NCBI GenBank assembly: GCA_947496605.1
Contig: CANMDF010000003.1
Span: 310,001-374,000, forward strand
Direction of reading: 5' to 3'
Length of the DNA: 64,000 nucleotides
From: an uncultured Paracoccaceae bacterium
GTDB lineage: Bacteria > Pseudomonadota > Alphaproteobacteria > Rhodobacterales > Rhodobacteraceae
A program made the position numbers and the translations under genes. Positions 53,409 through 63,008 of this stretch are shown here, in pieces. The first letter of the stretch is position 1, and each line of letters opens with the position of its first letter. The notes under the pieces were generated by a model. That model worked only from the letters and a program-made list of their open reading frames with translations. It did no database searches and had not been told where the DNA came from.

Positions 53409-54998
53409 ATGACCGATCTTGCCCCCCTACGCCGCGCCCTGCTTTCTGTTTCTGACAAAACCGGGTTGATTGACCTTGGCCGCGCCCTTGCTGCGCGAGG
53501 GGTAGAATTGCTGTCCACCGGCGGTTCTGCAAAAGCACTGCGCGATGAAGGCCTTGAGGTACGCGATGTGGCGGATGTGACTGGTTTCCCTGAAATGATG
53601 GATGGCCGGGTCAAGACGCTTCACCCGGTCGTGCACGGTGGCCTGCTGGCCCGACGCGATTTGGAAGGCCATCGCGATGCTATGGTTGAGCATAACATCG
53701 GACCCATCGATCTGCTGGTCGTGAACCTGTATCCGTTTGAAGAAACCGTCGCAAAAGGTGCGGATTTCGATACCTGCATTGAAAACATCGACATCGGCGG
53801 CCCTGCAATGATCCGCTCTGCGGCAAAAAACCATGCTTTTGTGAACGTTGTCACCGACGTCGAAGATTATGATGCACTGCTGGCCGAGTTGGATGCCAAC
53901 GACGGTCAAACAACGCTTGCGCTGCGCCAGCGCCTTGCCCAAACTGCATATGCGCGTACCGCCGCCTATGACACCGCCGTCAGCACTTGGATGGCGGGTG
54001 CGATTGGGGCAGAAACACCGCGTCGTCGGTCGTTCACAGGCAGCTATAAACAGACCATGCGGTACGGTGAAAACAGCCACCAATCTGCGGCGTTCTACAC
54101 AGACGGCACCGACCGTCCCGGCGTTGCAACAGCTGTCGTGCATCAAGGCAAAGAACTGTCTTACAACAACATCAACGACACAGATGCGGCGTTTGAATTG
54201 GTGGCCGAGTTTGATCCTGCCGACAGCCCTGCCGTCGCGATCATCAAACACGCCAACCCTTGTGGTGTGGCACGCGGTGCCACTTTGCTTGAGGCCTATC
54301 AGAACGCATTCAACTGCGACCGCACCAGCGCGTTTGGCGGCATTGTGGCCCTGAACCAACCGCTGGACGAGGCCACCGCGAAAGCAATTGTTGAGATTTT
54401 CACCGAAGTTGTCATCGCACCCGGCGCGTCAGAGGCGGCAAAGGCCGTGTTCGCAGCCAAAAAGAACCTGCGCTTGCTGACCACAGACGGCCTGCCAGAT
54501 GTGAAAGCGCCGATCACAACCTACCGCCAAGTTGCGGGCGGCATGTTGGTGCAGGACAAAGACACCGGTTTCGTTGGCATGGACGATCTGAAGGTTGTGA
54601 CGAAGGTTGCACCGACTGAGGAACAGATGGCTGACCTGCTGTTTGCCTGGAAAGTCGCCAAGCACGTTAAATCAAACGCCATTGTCTATGTGAAAGACAA
54701 GGCGACTGTTGGCGTCGGCGCCGGGCAGATGTCGCGGCTCGACAGCGCGCTGATCGCGGCGAAGAAGGCCGAGCGTATGGCGGACGCCATGGGCTTGCCC
54801 GAGCCGCTCACCAAAGGATCAGCCGTCGCATCCGACGCGTTCTTTCCTTTCGCTGACGGATTGATGGAAGCCGCCGCTGCGGGTGCAACTTGCGTCATTC
54901 AACCCGGTGGGTCCATGCGCGACGACGAAGTGATTGCTGCTGCAGACGAGGCGGGAATCGCGATGGTCTTTACCGGCATGCGCCACTTCCGGCACTAG
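53409..54998 (+). CDS. purH: Bifunctional AICAR formyltransferase/IMP cyclohydrolase
   Basis: PurH (529 aa) performs the last two steps of purine synthesis to IMP. The N-terminal cyclohydrolase (MGS-like) domain has [33 protein letters not shown] and [14 protein letters not shown]. The C-terminal transformylase domain shows [34 protein letters not shown] with catalytic Lys-His, and [19 protein letters not shown]. Length is standard. lspA starts 10 bases after its stop, suggesting cotranscription. Confidence 0.97.
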   Translation: MTDLAPLRRALLSVSDKTGLIDLGRALAARGVELLSTGGSAKALRDEGLEVRDVADVTGFPEMMDGRVKTLHPVVHGGLLARRDLEGHRDAMVEHNIGPIDLLVVNLYPFEETVAKGADFDTCIENIDIGGPAMIRSAAKNHAFVNVVTDVEDYDALLAELDANDGQTTLALRQRLAQTAYARTAAYDTAVSTWMAGAIGAETPRRRSFTGSYKQTMRYGENSHQSAAFYTDGTDRPGVATAVVHQGKELSYNNINDTDAAFELVAEFDPADSPAVAIIKHANPCGVARGATLLEAYQNAFNCDRTSAFGGIVALNQPLDEATAKAIVEIFTEVVIAPGASEAAKAVFAAKKNLRLLTTDGLPDVKAPITTYRQVAGGMLVQDKDTGFVGMDDLKVVTKVAPTEEQMADLLFAWKVAKHVKSNAIVYVKDKATVGVGAGQMSRLDSALIAAKKAERMADAMGLPEPLTKGSAVASDAFFPFADGLMEAAAAGATCVIQPGGSMRDDEVIAAADEAGIAMVFTGMRHFRH

Positions 54999-55008
54999 GA
55001 GAACGGCG

Positions 55009-55515
55009 ATGCGGTTGATGTTCCTAACGGCCTTTTGGATTTTCCTGCTTGATCAGGTGATCAAATTTCATGTGCTGTTCAACGTCTTCGGGTTGAAATG
55101 GGCGCAGGTGACCGTGCCATCAGACCAACTGCCCTATCCGCAATCCGTCGAAGTGTTTCCGCCATTCCTTGTCCTGCGCATGGCATGGAACCGCGGTGTG
55201 AATTTTGGACTATTTGCCGACTATGACATGCGCTGGGCACTGATTGCCGTGGCCTTCACTATCACGGCAGGTGTCATCTGGTGGCTGAACAAAACAGGCG
55301 GCACCAAGTGGGTCTACATCTGCGGCGGCTTGCTGATCGGCGGGGCCATGGGCAACGTCATCGACCGGTTCTTTTACGGGGCGGTCGCGGATTTCCTGAA
55401 TATGTCATGCTGCGGATTTACGAACCCTTACGCGTTTAATGTCGCAGATATCTGTATTTTCATGGGGGCTATCGGGCTTGCCATCCTTGCCGACGACAAA
55501 AAGAAATCGGCGTGA
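55009..55515 (+). CDS. lspA: Lipoprotein signal peptidase (signal peptidase II)
   Basis: LspA (168 aa) cleaves signal peptides of diacylglyceryl-modified prolipoproteins in the inner membrane. Four membrane segments are seen. The conserved motifs are MAWNRGVNFGLFAD, GGAMGNVIDRFFYGAVADF and FNVADICIFMGAIG, with the two catalytic Asp in NVIDR and NVAD. AGGAG precedes ATG 55009. The gene follows purH and precedes a BamF-like lipoprotein gene, the usual Rhodobacterales order. Confidence 0.93.
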   Translation: MRLMFLTAFWIFLLDQVIKFHVLFNVFGLKWAQVTVPSDQLPYPQSVEVFPPFLVLRMAWNRGVNFGLFADYDMRWALIAVAFTITAGVIWWLNKTGGTKWVYICGGLLIGGAMGNVIDRFFYGAVADFLNMSCCGFTNPYAFNVADICIFMGAIGLAILADDKKKSA

Positions 55516-55567
55516 CCTCTGGCATCGCTTAAGCTAAACAGCCTGAATACACCGTGAGGGATCTTTG

Positions 55568-55768
55568 ATGCGTGCGCTTTCTTTTTCAGTTCTGGCCCTG
55601 ATCTTAGTGGCGGCTTGTGGTAATACGAACGGCCCACAGCTTCAGTTCCGCGCCATCAGCACTGCGCAGGGTGACTTTACTGTGACGCCCGCGGATGAAC
55701 TGCAAATTCCGCCAACGCGCACCCTGCCCACACCAACCCCCGGTGGCGTCAACCGCGCTGATCCTTAG
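55568..55768 (+). CDS. Short BamF/DUF3035-like lipoprotein
   Basis: A 66-aa lipoprotein: signal sequence MRALSFSVLALILVAAC with lipobox Cys, then a short mature part ending DELQIPPTRTLPTPTPGG and VNRADP. In related genomes the gene at this position, between lspA and the M16 peptidases, encodes a longer DUF3035 (BamF) protein with a similar PDEF...PP...LP.P.PGG...DP segment. Here it stops right after that segment. I see no frameshifted continuation in the 99-base gap, so this looks like a natural short form or an old truncation. Confidence 0.65.
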   Translation: MRALSFSVLALILVAACGNTNGPQLQFRAISTAQGDFTVTPADELQIPPTRTLPTPTPGGVNRADP

Positions 55769-55867
55769 GATCGTCATCAATAACCTGACCTCACATCCGC
55801 GTATGGTGACTTGAACCCTTCGCAAAGCGGCGTAGGTAACGTGTCAGTCATTTCAAAAAGGGTGCCC

Positions 55868-57199
55868 ATGACACGTTTGTTCGCCGCGCTGGCAATCATG
55901 ATGTCGGCAATTGCCGCTCAGGCCGAAGAAGTCACAACCTACACGCTCGAAAACGGGATGGAGGTTGTCGTTATCGAAGACAACCGCGCCCCCGTGGTCG
56001 TGCACATGCTCTGGTACAAAGTGGGGTCCGCCGACGAACCGGTGGGGGCATCTGGCGTCGCGCACTTCCTTGAGCATCTGCTTTTCAAAGCAACTGATGT
56101 GTTGGAATCAGGTGAATTTTCTTCAATCGTCGCAGCCAATGGCGGCAGCGACAACGCATTCACCAGCTATGACTACACCGCATATTTCCAGCGCGTCGCA
56201 TCAGACAGGCTTGAGCTAATGATGCAGATGGAAAGCAACCGGATGAACAATCTGCGGATCACCGCAGATGATGTCGAAACTGAACGCCAAGTGGTTCTTG
56301 AGGAACGCAATCAGCGGACCGAGAACAACCCTAATGCGCTGGCCCGCGAACAGTTCCGCGCAGCCCTGTTCCAAAACCATCGTTATGGTGTGCCCATCAT
56401 CGGTTGGAAGCACGAGATGGAGCAGTTGGACCTGCAAGACGCGCTTGATTTCTACGACCTCTATTATGCGCCCAACAACGCGATCTTGGTCGTGGCAGGC
56501 GATGTAAAGCCAGATGAGGTTCTGGCCTTGGCTGAACAATACTACGGTGTGATCCCACCCGAAGATCAGCTGCCCGTGCGTGAACGTCCCCAAGAACCAC
56601 CGCAACGCGCCGAACGCCGCATCACCTATGTCGATGCCCGCGTCAGCCAACCCTATGTGACCCGTACCTACCTCGCTCCTGAACGTGACCCCGGTGCGCA
56701 AACTGAAGCGGCGGCTTTGGTATATCTGGCCGAATTGTTGGGCGGATCACCGTTTACCTCGGCCATGGGCCAGGCCCTGCAATTCGATACGCAAACCGCG
56801 ATCTACACCAATGCGTCCTACAGCGGGTCATGGCTGGATGACGCAACTTTCTCGGTCGCAATCGTGCCTGCCGAAGGTGTGACGTTGTCCGAGGCAGAGA
56901 CTGCAATGGACGATGTGATTACCGCCTTTATGGAAAGTGACATTGACCCAGCACGCATGGAAAGCATCCGCACCCAGCTGCGTGCGTCTGAGATTTACGC
57001 GTTGGATAACGTGCAAGGGCTGGCACAACGGTATGGTGCCGCCTTAACCCAGAGTTTGACGGTCGAAGACGTGCAAGCATGGCCTGAGGTTCTGCAAGCC
57101 GTGACGCCAGAAGACATCATGGCTGTGGCTGCCAAAGTCTTTAACCGTGATCAGTCTGTGACCGGCTGGGTCGTCGCCAACCAAGAGGAGGCGCGCTGA
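55868..57199 (+). CDS. M16 family zinc metallopeptidase, catalytic partner
   Basis: A 443-aa secreted M16 (pitrilysin/insulinase) peptidase with a signal peptide (MTRLFAALAIMMSAIAAQA). The inverted zinc motif HFLEH is at residues 66-70, in GVAHFLEHLLFKAT; the distal Glu ligand is probably in ERQVVLEERNQR. LYYAPNNAILVVAGDV and VYLAELLGGS are also typical. AAAGGG precedes ATG 55868. The second, inactive-type M16 gene overlaps its stop (TGATG), and the two likely form a heterodimeric periplasmic peptidase. Confidence 0.93.
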   Translation: MTRLFAALAIMMSAIAAQAEEVTTYTLENGMEVVVIEDNRAPVVVHMLWYKVGSADEPVGASGVAHFLEHLLFKATDVLESGEFSSIVAANGGSDNAFTSYDYTAYFQRVASDRLELMMQMESNRMNNLRITADDVETERQVVLEERNQRTENNPNALAREQFRAALFQNHRYGVPIIGWKHEMEQLDLQDALDFYDLYYAPNNAILVVAGDVKPDEVLALAEQYYGVIPPEDQLPVRERPQEPPQRAERRITYVDARVSQPYVTRTYLAPERDPGAQTEAAALVYLAELLGGSPFTSAMGQALQFDTQTAIYTNASYSGSWLDDATFSVAIVPAEGVTLSEAETAMDDVITAFMESDIDPARMESIRTQLRASEIYALDNVQGLAQRYGAALTQSLTVEDVQAWPEVLQAVTPEDIMAVAAKVFNRDQSVTGWVVANQEEAR

Positions 57200-58509
57200 T
57201 GCTACGTTTCATAATTGCCCTGTGCCTGACGATTGGTGCCACCACGGCACGCGCTGAAATTGACATCCAAGAGGTCACATCCCCCGGCGGGATCAACGCA
57301 TGGGTGGTCGAGGAACCGTCGATACCATTCGTGGCGTTGGAATTGCGTTTCCGAGGCGGTGCGTCACTTGATCTGCCCGGCAAACGCGGTGCGACAAACC
57401 TGATGACCGCGCTGCTTGAGGAAGGATCGGGCGATATGTCCGCGCAGGAATTCCAATCCACGCTAGAAGACCTAGCCGCAAGTATCAGCTTTCAGGCGTC
57501 TGACGATGTGGTCTCAATCTCGGCACGGTTCCTGACCGAAAACAAAGAAGAGGTCATAGCCCTTTTGCGCCAAGCGCTGTTAGAGCCACGTTTCGACCAA
57601 GAGGCACTTGACCGCGTCCGCGCCCAAGTTCTGTCCGGTATCGCCAGCGACGCAAAAAACCCCAATGCGATTTCCAGCGCAGTGTTCAATGCAGCTGCCT
57701 ATGGCGATCACCCTTACGGTTCGTCCAGCGACGGCACGGTTGAAAGCGTCGAGGCGCTCACACAACAAGATATGATCGACGCGCATCGCAATGCGCTGGT
57801 GCGGGACAGAATTTATGTCTCTGTCGTTGGCGATACGACTGCAGAAACCGTCGGTGCATTGCTTGATGATTTGTTGGGCGACCTACCACAAGACGGACCA
57901 CCGCTGCCTGACTATGTGGCCTATGATCTTGAACCCGGGATCACCGTTGTTGATTTTGACAATCCCCAATCCGTGGCCTTGTTCGGGCATCGCGGCATGA
58001 AACGGGACGACGACGACTTTTTTGCAGCTGTCATCGTGAACCGTGTGCTGGGTGCTGGCGGATTTGAATCGCGCCTGATGACCGAAGTGCGCGAAAAGCG
58101 CGGTCTGACCTATGGCATCCGGTCGTTCTTGATCCCACGGGACCACGCCGAGGTGATGTTAGGCTCTGTTGCATCCTCAAACGAAACAATCGCTGAAGCG
58201 ATTGAAGTAACCCGCAACGAATGGGCGCTGATGGCAGAAGAAGGGATGAGCGCCGAAGAACTGGCCGTCGCCAAAACATATATGACTGGTGAATATCCCC
58301 TGCGCTTTGATGGCAATGCGGAGATCGCCAAGATCATGGTGGGGATGCAGATGGTCGGGCTGACACCTGACTATGTGACCAACCGCAATGATTTCGTGGA
58401 GGCAGTCACGCTGGAAGATGTCAACCGCGTCGCCGCTGAATTATTGCAACCCGAGAACCTGCATTTTGTGGTGGTGGGCAAGCCCGTGGGCCTCGAAAGC
58501 ACCCCATAA
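57199..58509 (+). CDS. M16 family protein lacking the zinc motif, non-catalytic partner
   Basis: A 436-aa M16-fold protein with a signal peptide (MLRFIIALCLTIGATTARA). Where HxxEH would be, the sequence reads ATNLMTALLEEGSGDMS, so zinc binding is absent. It retains the substrate-binding C-terminal motif LMTEVREKRGLTYGI. Such inactive subunits pair with active ones, as in mitochondrial processing peptidase. AGGAGG lies 8 bases before the ATG, which overlaps the upstream stop (TGATG). mutL follows after 54 bases. Confidence 0.92.
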   Translation: MLRFIIALCLTIGATTARAEIDIQEVTSPGGINAWVVEEPSIPFVALELRFRGGASLDLPGKRGATNLMTALLEEGSGDMSAQEFQSTLEDLAASISFQASDDVVSISARFLTENKEEVIALLRQALLEPRFDQEALDRVRAQVLSGIASDAKNPNAISSAVFNAAAYGDHPYGSSSDGTVESVEALTQQDMIDAHRNALVRDRIYVSVVGDTTAETVGALLDDLLGDLPQDGPPLPDYVAYDLEPGITVVDFDNPQSVALFGHRGMKRDDDDFFAAVIVNRVLGAGGFESRLMTEVREKRGLTYGIRSFLIPRDHAEVMLGSVASSNETIAEAIEVTRNEWALMAEEGMSAEELAVAKTYMTGEYPLRFDGNAEIAKIMVGMQMVGLTPDYVTNRNDFVEAVTLEDVNRVAAELLQPENLHFVVVGKPVGLESTP

Positions 58510-58563
58510 AAGTAAGCTATTTCTGCTCGTAGAATCGCGACGAGCCATGCTACAACTTGTGGC

Positions 58564-60375
58564 ATGGCTATTGCAGACCCCCAGATACAGCCTCACCCGG
58601 TGATCCGGCAGCTGGATGACGCCGCAATCAACAGGATTGCGGCGGGTGAGGTGCTGGAACGGCCTGCCTCTGCCGTCAAAGAACTGGTTGAGAACAGTAT
58701 CGACGCGGGTGCGACCCGGATTGAGGTAGTCATCGCCGATGGCGGCAAGACCCTGATCCGTGTGACCGATGATGGGTGCGGGATGACGCCAACAGATCTG
58801 CCATTGGCTTTGTCTCGCCATGCGACGTCCAAGATCGACGGCTCGGACCTGCTCAACATCCGATCATTCGGATTTCGGGGCGAAGCGTTGCCATCATTGG
58901 GCGCCACAGGCCGTTTGACGATCACATCCCGCGCCAAAGGCGCTGAGGCGGCGATGATCGCAGTAGCAGGTGGTCAGGTCGACGGGGTGAAACCTGCTGC
59001 CCTGTCTGCCGGAACCGTGATCGAATTGCGCGACATGTTCTATGCCACGCCTGCGCGCCTGAAATTCCTGCGCACCGACCGAGCCGAAGCGCAAGCCGTG
59101 ACCGACGTCGTGAAACGGCTCGCGATGGCAGAGCCTTTCGTGACTTTCATTCTGCGCGATGCATCCAAGGGTGAAAACCGGACCGTGTTTCGCGCTGATG
59201 CTGAAACAGGCGATCTGTTTGATGCATTACATGGGCGTTTGCGCAGCGTCTTGGGTAAAGATTTCGCCGAGAATGCCCTACGGATTGATACGCAGCGTGA
59301 AGGGTTTCACCTGACAGGATACGCCGCCCTGCCCACCTATTCGCGTGGCGCCGCAGTGGCACAATTCCTGTTCGTGAACGGACGCCCTGTGCGGGACAAG
59401 ATGCTGCTGGGCGCATTACGCGCCGCTTATATGGATGTGTTATCGCGCGACAGACATCCGGTTGCGGCGCTGTTCGTGGATTGTGATCCGACGCTTGTCG
59501 ATGTTAACGTACACCCCGCCAAATCCGAGGTTCGCTTTCGCGATCCCGGCACTGTGCGCGGATTGATCGTATCAGGCCTGCGCCATGCCTTGGCCGATGC
59601 AGGGCACCGCGCCTCGACCACGGTTGCCAACGCGACCTTGGGCGCGATCATGCCAGAACAAACCACGCCTCGCGTTTACCAAATGGACAGGCCCAGTTTC
59701 AGCGCACGATCGATGACGTTCCAAGCGCAAGCGCCCGGCTTTAGCGAAGCGCCCTCAGCACGCATAGAGCCTGTTCTTGAGGATGAAACAGACGCGCTGC
59801 CATTGGGTGCCGCACGTGCACAGGTGCACGAGAATTACATCATCGCCCAAACCGAAAAAGGGATTGTGATTGTCGACCAACATGCAGCGCATGAACGGTT
59901 GGTTTATGAAAAGCTGAAAACGCAGATGGCTGAAAACGGTGTTCCTGCGCAGGCCTTGCTGATCCCTGAGATTATCGAGCTATCAGACAATGACGCGGCA
60001 CAACTGCTCGAAATTGCAGACGACCTTGCAAAATTCGGCCTGACCATCGAACCCTTCGGCGGCGGTGCTATTGCGGTACGCGAAACGCCTGCGATCTTGG
60101 GCGAAGTCAACGCTACGGCGATGATCAAAGACATCCTTGATGAATTGGCCGACCAAGGCGACAGCGCGTCTGTGCAGGCCCGTATCGAAGCCATCCTGAG
60201 CCGTGTGGCCTGTCACGGGTCCATCCGGTCCGGTCGCCGCATGCAAGCGGCCGAGATGAACGCGCTCTTGCGCGAGATGGAGGCGACACCGCTTTCGGGC
60301 CAATGCAACCACGGGCGCCCTACCTATGTTGAACTCAAACTCGCCGATATTGAACGGCTGTTCGGACGTACATGA
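58564..60375 (+). CDS. mutL: DNA mismatch repair protein MutL
   Basis: MutL (603 aa). The N-terminal GHKL ATPase has INRIAAGEVLERPASAVKEL, NSIDAGATRIEV, DDGCGMTPTDLPLALSRHAT and RSFGFRGEALPSLGA. The C-terminal domain carries the endonuclease motif DQHAAHERLVYE (DQHAx2Ex4E), ACHGSIRSGRRM and CNHGRPTYVEL, so this is the nicking-competent type expected in bacteria without MutH. Length is typical. The stop overlaps the rmuC start by four bases. Confidence 0.96.
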   Translation: MAIADPQIQPHPVIRQLDDAAINRIAAGEVLERPASAVKELVENSIDAGATRIEVVIADGGKTLIRVTDDGCGMTPTDLPLALSRHATSKIDGSDLLNIRSFGFRGEALPSLGATGRLTITSRAKGAEAAMIAVAGGQVDGVKPAALSAGTVIELRDMFYATPARLKFLRTDRAEAQAVTDVVKRLAMAEPFVTFILRDASKGENRTVFRADAETGDLFDALHGRLRSVLGKDFAENALRIDTQREGFHLTGYAALPTYSRGAAVAQFLFVNGRPVRDKMLLGALRAAYMDVLSRDRHPVAALFVDCDPTLVDVNVHPAKSEVRFRDPGTVRGLIVSGLRHALADAGHRASTTVANATLGAIMPEQTTPRVYQMDRPSFSARSMTFQAQAPGFSEAPSARIEPVLEDETDALPLGAARAQVHENYIIAQTEKGIVIVDQHAAHERLVYEKLKTQMAENGVPAQALLIPEIIELSDNDAAQLLEIADDLAKFGLTIEPFGGGAIAVRETPAILGEVNATAMIKDILDELADQGDSASVQARIEAILSRVACHGSIRSGRRMQAAEMNALLREMEATPLSGQCNHGRPTYVELKLADIERLFGRT

Positions 60376-61610
60376 TCCAGATTGGTGACACGATTTACGA
60401 CCTAAGCGACCCTTTTGTTTTGGGGGTCTTGATTGGTGCGGTGGTCACGCTGATCGTCTTGATCCTGCTCATCACGTCGGTGCGCCGGGCGGGCAAATCA
60501 ACCGAAGCTGTGCAGCTTGTGGCGTCCCAAGTCGGTCGCCTTTCGCAGGACATGAACGCATTGGGGCAAGGCCAACAGCAACTGGCGGGCAACATCCGCA
60601 CCGTCAGTGATGCGCAAGCGAACGCCCAAGTGCATGTCGTCCAAACGATGGAGGCTCGTTTGGCCGAAGTGCAGGCACAAATGGCGGAGCGGCTGGCAGA
60701 CAACGCGATCAAATCCGCGCGGTCTATGGCCGAGATGCAGGAACGGATGAAGGACACTTTGTCTGGATCATCTGAGAAAACCACTAAGAGCCTGACCGAA
60801 TTACAGGAACGACTGGCAACCATCGACAAGGCACAGACGAATATCGAAAAACTGTCCGGTGATGTGCTGTCGCTACAGGACATTCTGTCCAACAAACAAA
60901 CCCGTGGTGCATTTGGCGAAATCCAGTTGCAAGACATCGTGTCCAAAGCGCTGCCCTCGGACAGCTACACATGGCAAGCGACCCTTTCCAACGGCAAGCG
61001 TCCCGACTGTCTGATCCACCTGCCAAATCCGCCCGGACCTATTGTCATCGACGCAAAGTTCCCGTTAGAGGCCTACGAACAATTAGTTGCGGCTGAGACC
61101 AAAGCAGATCGCGAACGCGCCGAGACGGTCTTTGGCCAAGCGGTCAAAGTCCATATCAAAAAGATCTCAGAAAGCTATCTGATTGAGGGCGAAACTGCCG
61201 ACGGCGCGTTGATGTTTCTGCCATCTGAGGCCGTTTACGCCGAATTGCATAGCCGCCTGCCGCATATTGTCCGCGAGGGATTTAACGCACGCGTTTGGAT
61301 TGTGTCGCCCACGACCTGCATGGCGACCTTGAACACCATGCGCGCGATCCTGAAAGATGCGCGGATGCGGGAACAAACCGGTGCTATTCGCAAAGAACTG
61401 GCGATGTTGGGTGGCGATGTTGAGCGGCTGGTGACCCGCGTCGGCAATCTGGACCGTCACTTTGGGCAGGCAGCGAAAGATATCGAGGACATCAAGATAT
61501 CCGCTGAAAAAGCAGGCAAACGAGCACATCGCTTGGATCAGTTTGACTTTGAGGAACTGGACCAAGAGGCCGATCCCAAAGTTGTCCCCATCCTTCCAGC
61601 CAAAAGTTAA
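60372..61610 (+). CDS. rmuC: DNA recombination protein RmuC
   Basis: RmuC (412 aa), linked with limiting DNA inversions at repeats and containing a restriction-endonuclease-like fold. It begins with a membrane segment (FVLGVLIGAVVTLIVLILLI), then a long coiled coil (~residues 50-170), then the nuclease-like domain with GAFGEIQLQDIVSKALPSD, IVIDAKFPLEAYEQ (Asp-Ala-Lys catalytic type) and GALMFLPSEAVYAEL. It overlaps mutL by four bases (ATGA), so both are cotranscribed. Confidence 0.93.
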   Translation: MIQIGDTIYDLSDPFVLGVLIGAVVTLIVLILLITSVRRAGKSTEAVQLVASQVGRLSQDMNALGQGQQQLAGNIRTVSDAQANAQVHVVQTMEARLAEVQAQMAERLADNAIKSARSMAEMQERMKDTLSGSSEKTTKSLTELQERLATIDKAQTNIEKLSGDVLSLQDILSNKQTRGAFGEIQLQDIVSKALPSDSYTWQATLSNGKRPDCLIHLPNPPGPIVIDAKFPLEAYEQLVAAETKADRERAETVFGQAVKVHIKKISESYLIEGETADGALMFLPSEAVYAELHSRLPHIVREGFNARVWIVSPTTCMATLNTMRAILKDARMREQTGAIRKELAMLGGDVERLVTRVGNLDRHFGQAAKDIEDIKISAEKAGKRAHRLDQFDFEELDQEADPKVVPILPAKS

Positions 61611-61614
61611 ACCC

Positions 61615-62373
61615 ATGTCACAACGTGTTTTCATAACCGCTGGTGCGGGCGGAATTGGCAAAGTCATCGCCGGAACCTATGCCGCGCAGGGCGCGCAGGT
61701 TTACGTTTGCGATCAAGATAGCGGCGCTGTCGATGCACTGCCCAATAAGATCGCCGGGGCCTGTGTCGATGTGACGGATGAGGCCGCTTTAGACGCTTGG
61801 CTGCAAGCGGGCCTTGCGCAATTGGGTGGCTGCGACGTGTTGATCAATAACGCAGGCATCGCTGGCCAAGCTGACCCGATTGAGGCGCTTGACCTTGCCC
61901 GGTGGAAACAATGTTTGGCCGTGAATCTGGATGCACAGATGATCACTTGCCGTGCCATCGCGCCTGTGATGAAACAGCAGAAAGCGGGTGTGATCATCAA
62001 TCTTTCATCAACATCTGGCCTCTTTGGCGCACCATTTCGCGCACCTTATGCTGCTGCGAAGTGGGCCGTGATAGGCTTTACCAAGACTATCGCAACTGAA
62101 CTTGGGCCCTACGGCATCCGGTGCAACGCGATTTGCCCTGGTGCGGTCAGCGGTGATCGCATGGACCGCGTCCTTGCCGCCGAGGCCCATGCGCGGGGCG
62201 TTTCACCTGACGAAGTCTACATGGACTATGCGTCCGGCAGTTCCCTGCGTCGCTTTGCAGAGCCTGAGGAAATTGCCCAGCTTTGCTTGTATCTTTCATC
62301 CGATGCAGCGAAATTCGTATCCGGTCAGGCGATTGCGGTGGATGGCAATACTGAGACATATCACTCAATCTGA
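61615..62373 (+). CDS. Short-chain dehydrogenase/reductase (SDR)
   Basis: A 252-aa classical SDR. FITAGAGGIGKVIAGTY is the cofactor loop, VLINNAGIAG and INLSSTSGLFGAP (active-site Ser) follow, then PYAAAKWAVIGFTK with Tyr and Lys, and ICPGAVSGDRM near the C-terminus. SGQAIAVDGNTETYHSI closes the fold. The substrate is unknown; NAD preference is suggested by Asp in VCDQDSG after the second strand. ATG 61615 lies 4 bases after rmuC; a longer in-frame reading inside rmuC is spurious. Confidence 0.92.
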   Translation: MSQRVFITAGAGGIGKVIAGTYAAQGAQVYVCDQDSGAVDALPNKIAGACVDVTDEAALDAWLQAGLAQLGGCDVLINNAGIAGQADPIEALDLARWKQCLAVNLDAQMITCRAIAPVMKQQKAGVIINLSSTSGLFGAPFRAPYAAAKWAVIGFTKTIATELGPYGIRCNAICPGAVSGDRMDRVLAAEAHARGVSPDEVYMDYASGSSLRRFAEPEEIAQLCLYLSSDAAKFVSGQAIAVDGNTETYHSI

Positions 62374-62461
62374 AGCCCCTCACGATACTACGATTTGCAT
62401 CTTGCGGCTGTACGCCCTATAAGCTTTTGAAAAATATAAACAAACACTTGAGCGGTTTCAC

Positions 62462-62953
62462 ATGACTAACGCAATCACCTCGCTTTGGCGGGATTTTATC
62501 CGTCTATTCTTCCAGCGGCCCAAGCGGCTGCAGGTCGCGGCGCTGTGCTATCGCGGCAAAGGCCGCGACATGGAAGTGCTGTTGGTCACAAGCCGCGACA
62601 CAGGCCGTTGGATCATCCCAAAGGGCTGGCCCATTTCTGGCCTGAAAACATCAGAAGCCGCCCTTCAAGAAGCTTGGGAAGAAGCAGGCGTGCGCAATAG
62701 CAAAGCGCCGCAGGACCCTATCGGGACGTATACCTACGACAAGGTGATGCGCGCTGGACTGCCGGTTCCGGTTGAGACGTTGGTGTTCCCTGTCGATGTC
62801 CAAGACTTATCTACTGAATTCCCCGAAGCAAGCGAGCGTGAGCGTAAATGGATGTCCCCCGAAGCAGCAGCTGACCTTGTGAAAGAGGGAGAGTTGAAGG
62901 AAATTCTGCGCCGGATGACCAATCTTTTTCCGAAAAACGTGCAACACAGTTGA
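62462..62953 (+). CDS. Nudix hydrolase
   Basis: A 163-aa Nudix protein of the diphosphoinositol-polyphosphate-hydrolase-like subgroup. RWIIPKGWPISGLKTSEAA then LQEAWEEAGV form the Nudix box. Two positions differ from the canonical GX5EX7REUXEEXGU: the Glu at box position 7 is Leu and the Arg of REU is Gln; the metal-binding EAWEE core is kept. Substrate unknown. An AT-rich stretch lies before the ATG, so it may have its own promoter. The PiT transporter gene follows after 55 bases. Confidence 0.88.
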   Translation: MTNAITSLWRDFIRLFFQRPKRLQVAALCYRGKGRDMEVLLVTSRDTGRWIIPKGWPISGLKTSEAALQEAWEEAGVRNSKAPQDPIGTYTYDKVMRAGLPVPVETLVFPVDVQDLSTEFPEASERERKWMSPEAAADLVKEGELKEILRRMTNLFPKNVQHS

Positions 62954-63008
62954 TTTCTGCGTCATTTCGCCGCTAGTCCTGTGAGGAATACTCCGGGGAG
63001 GGGCAATA

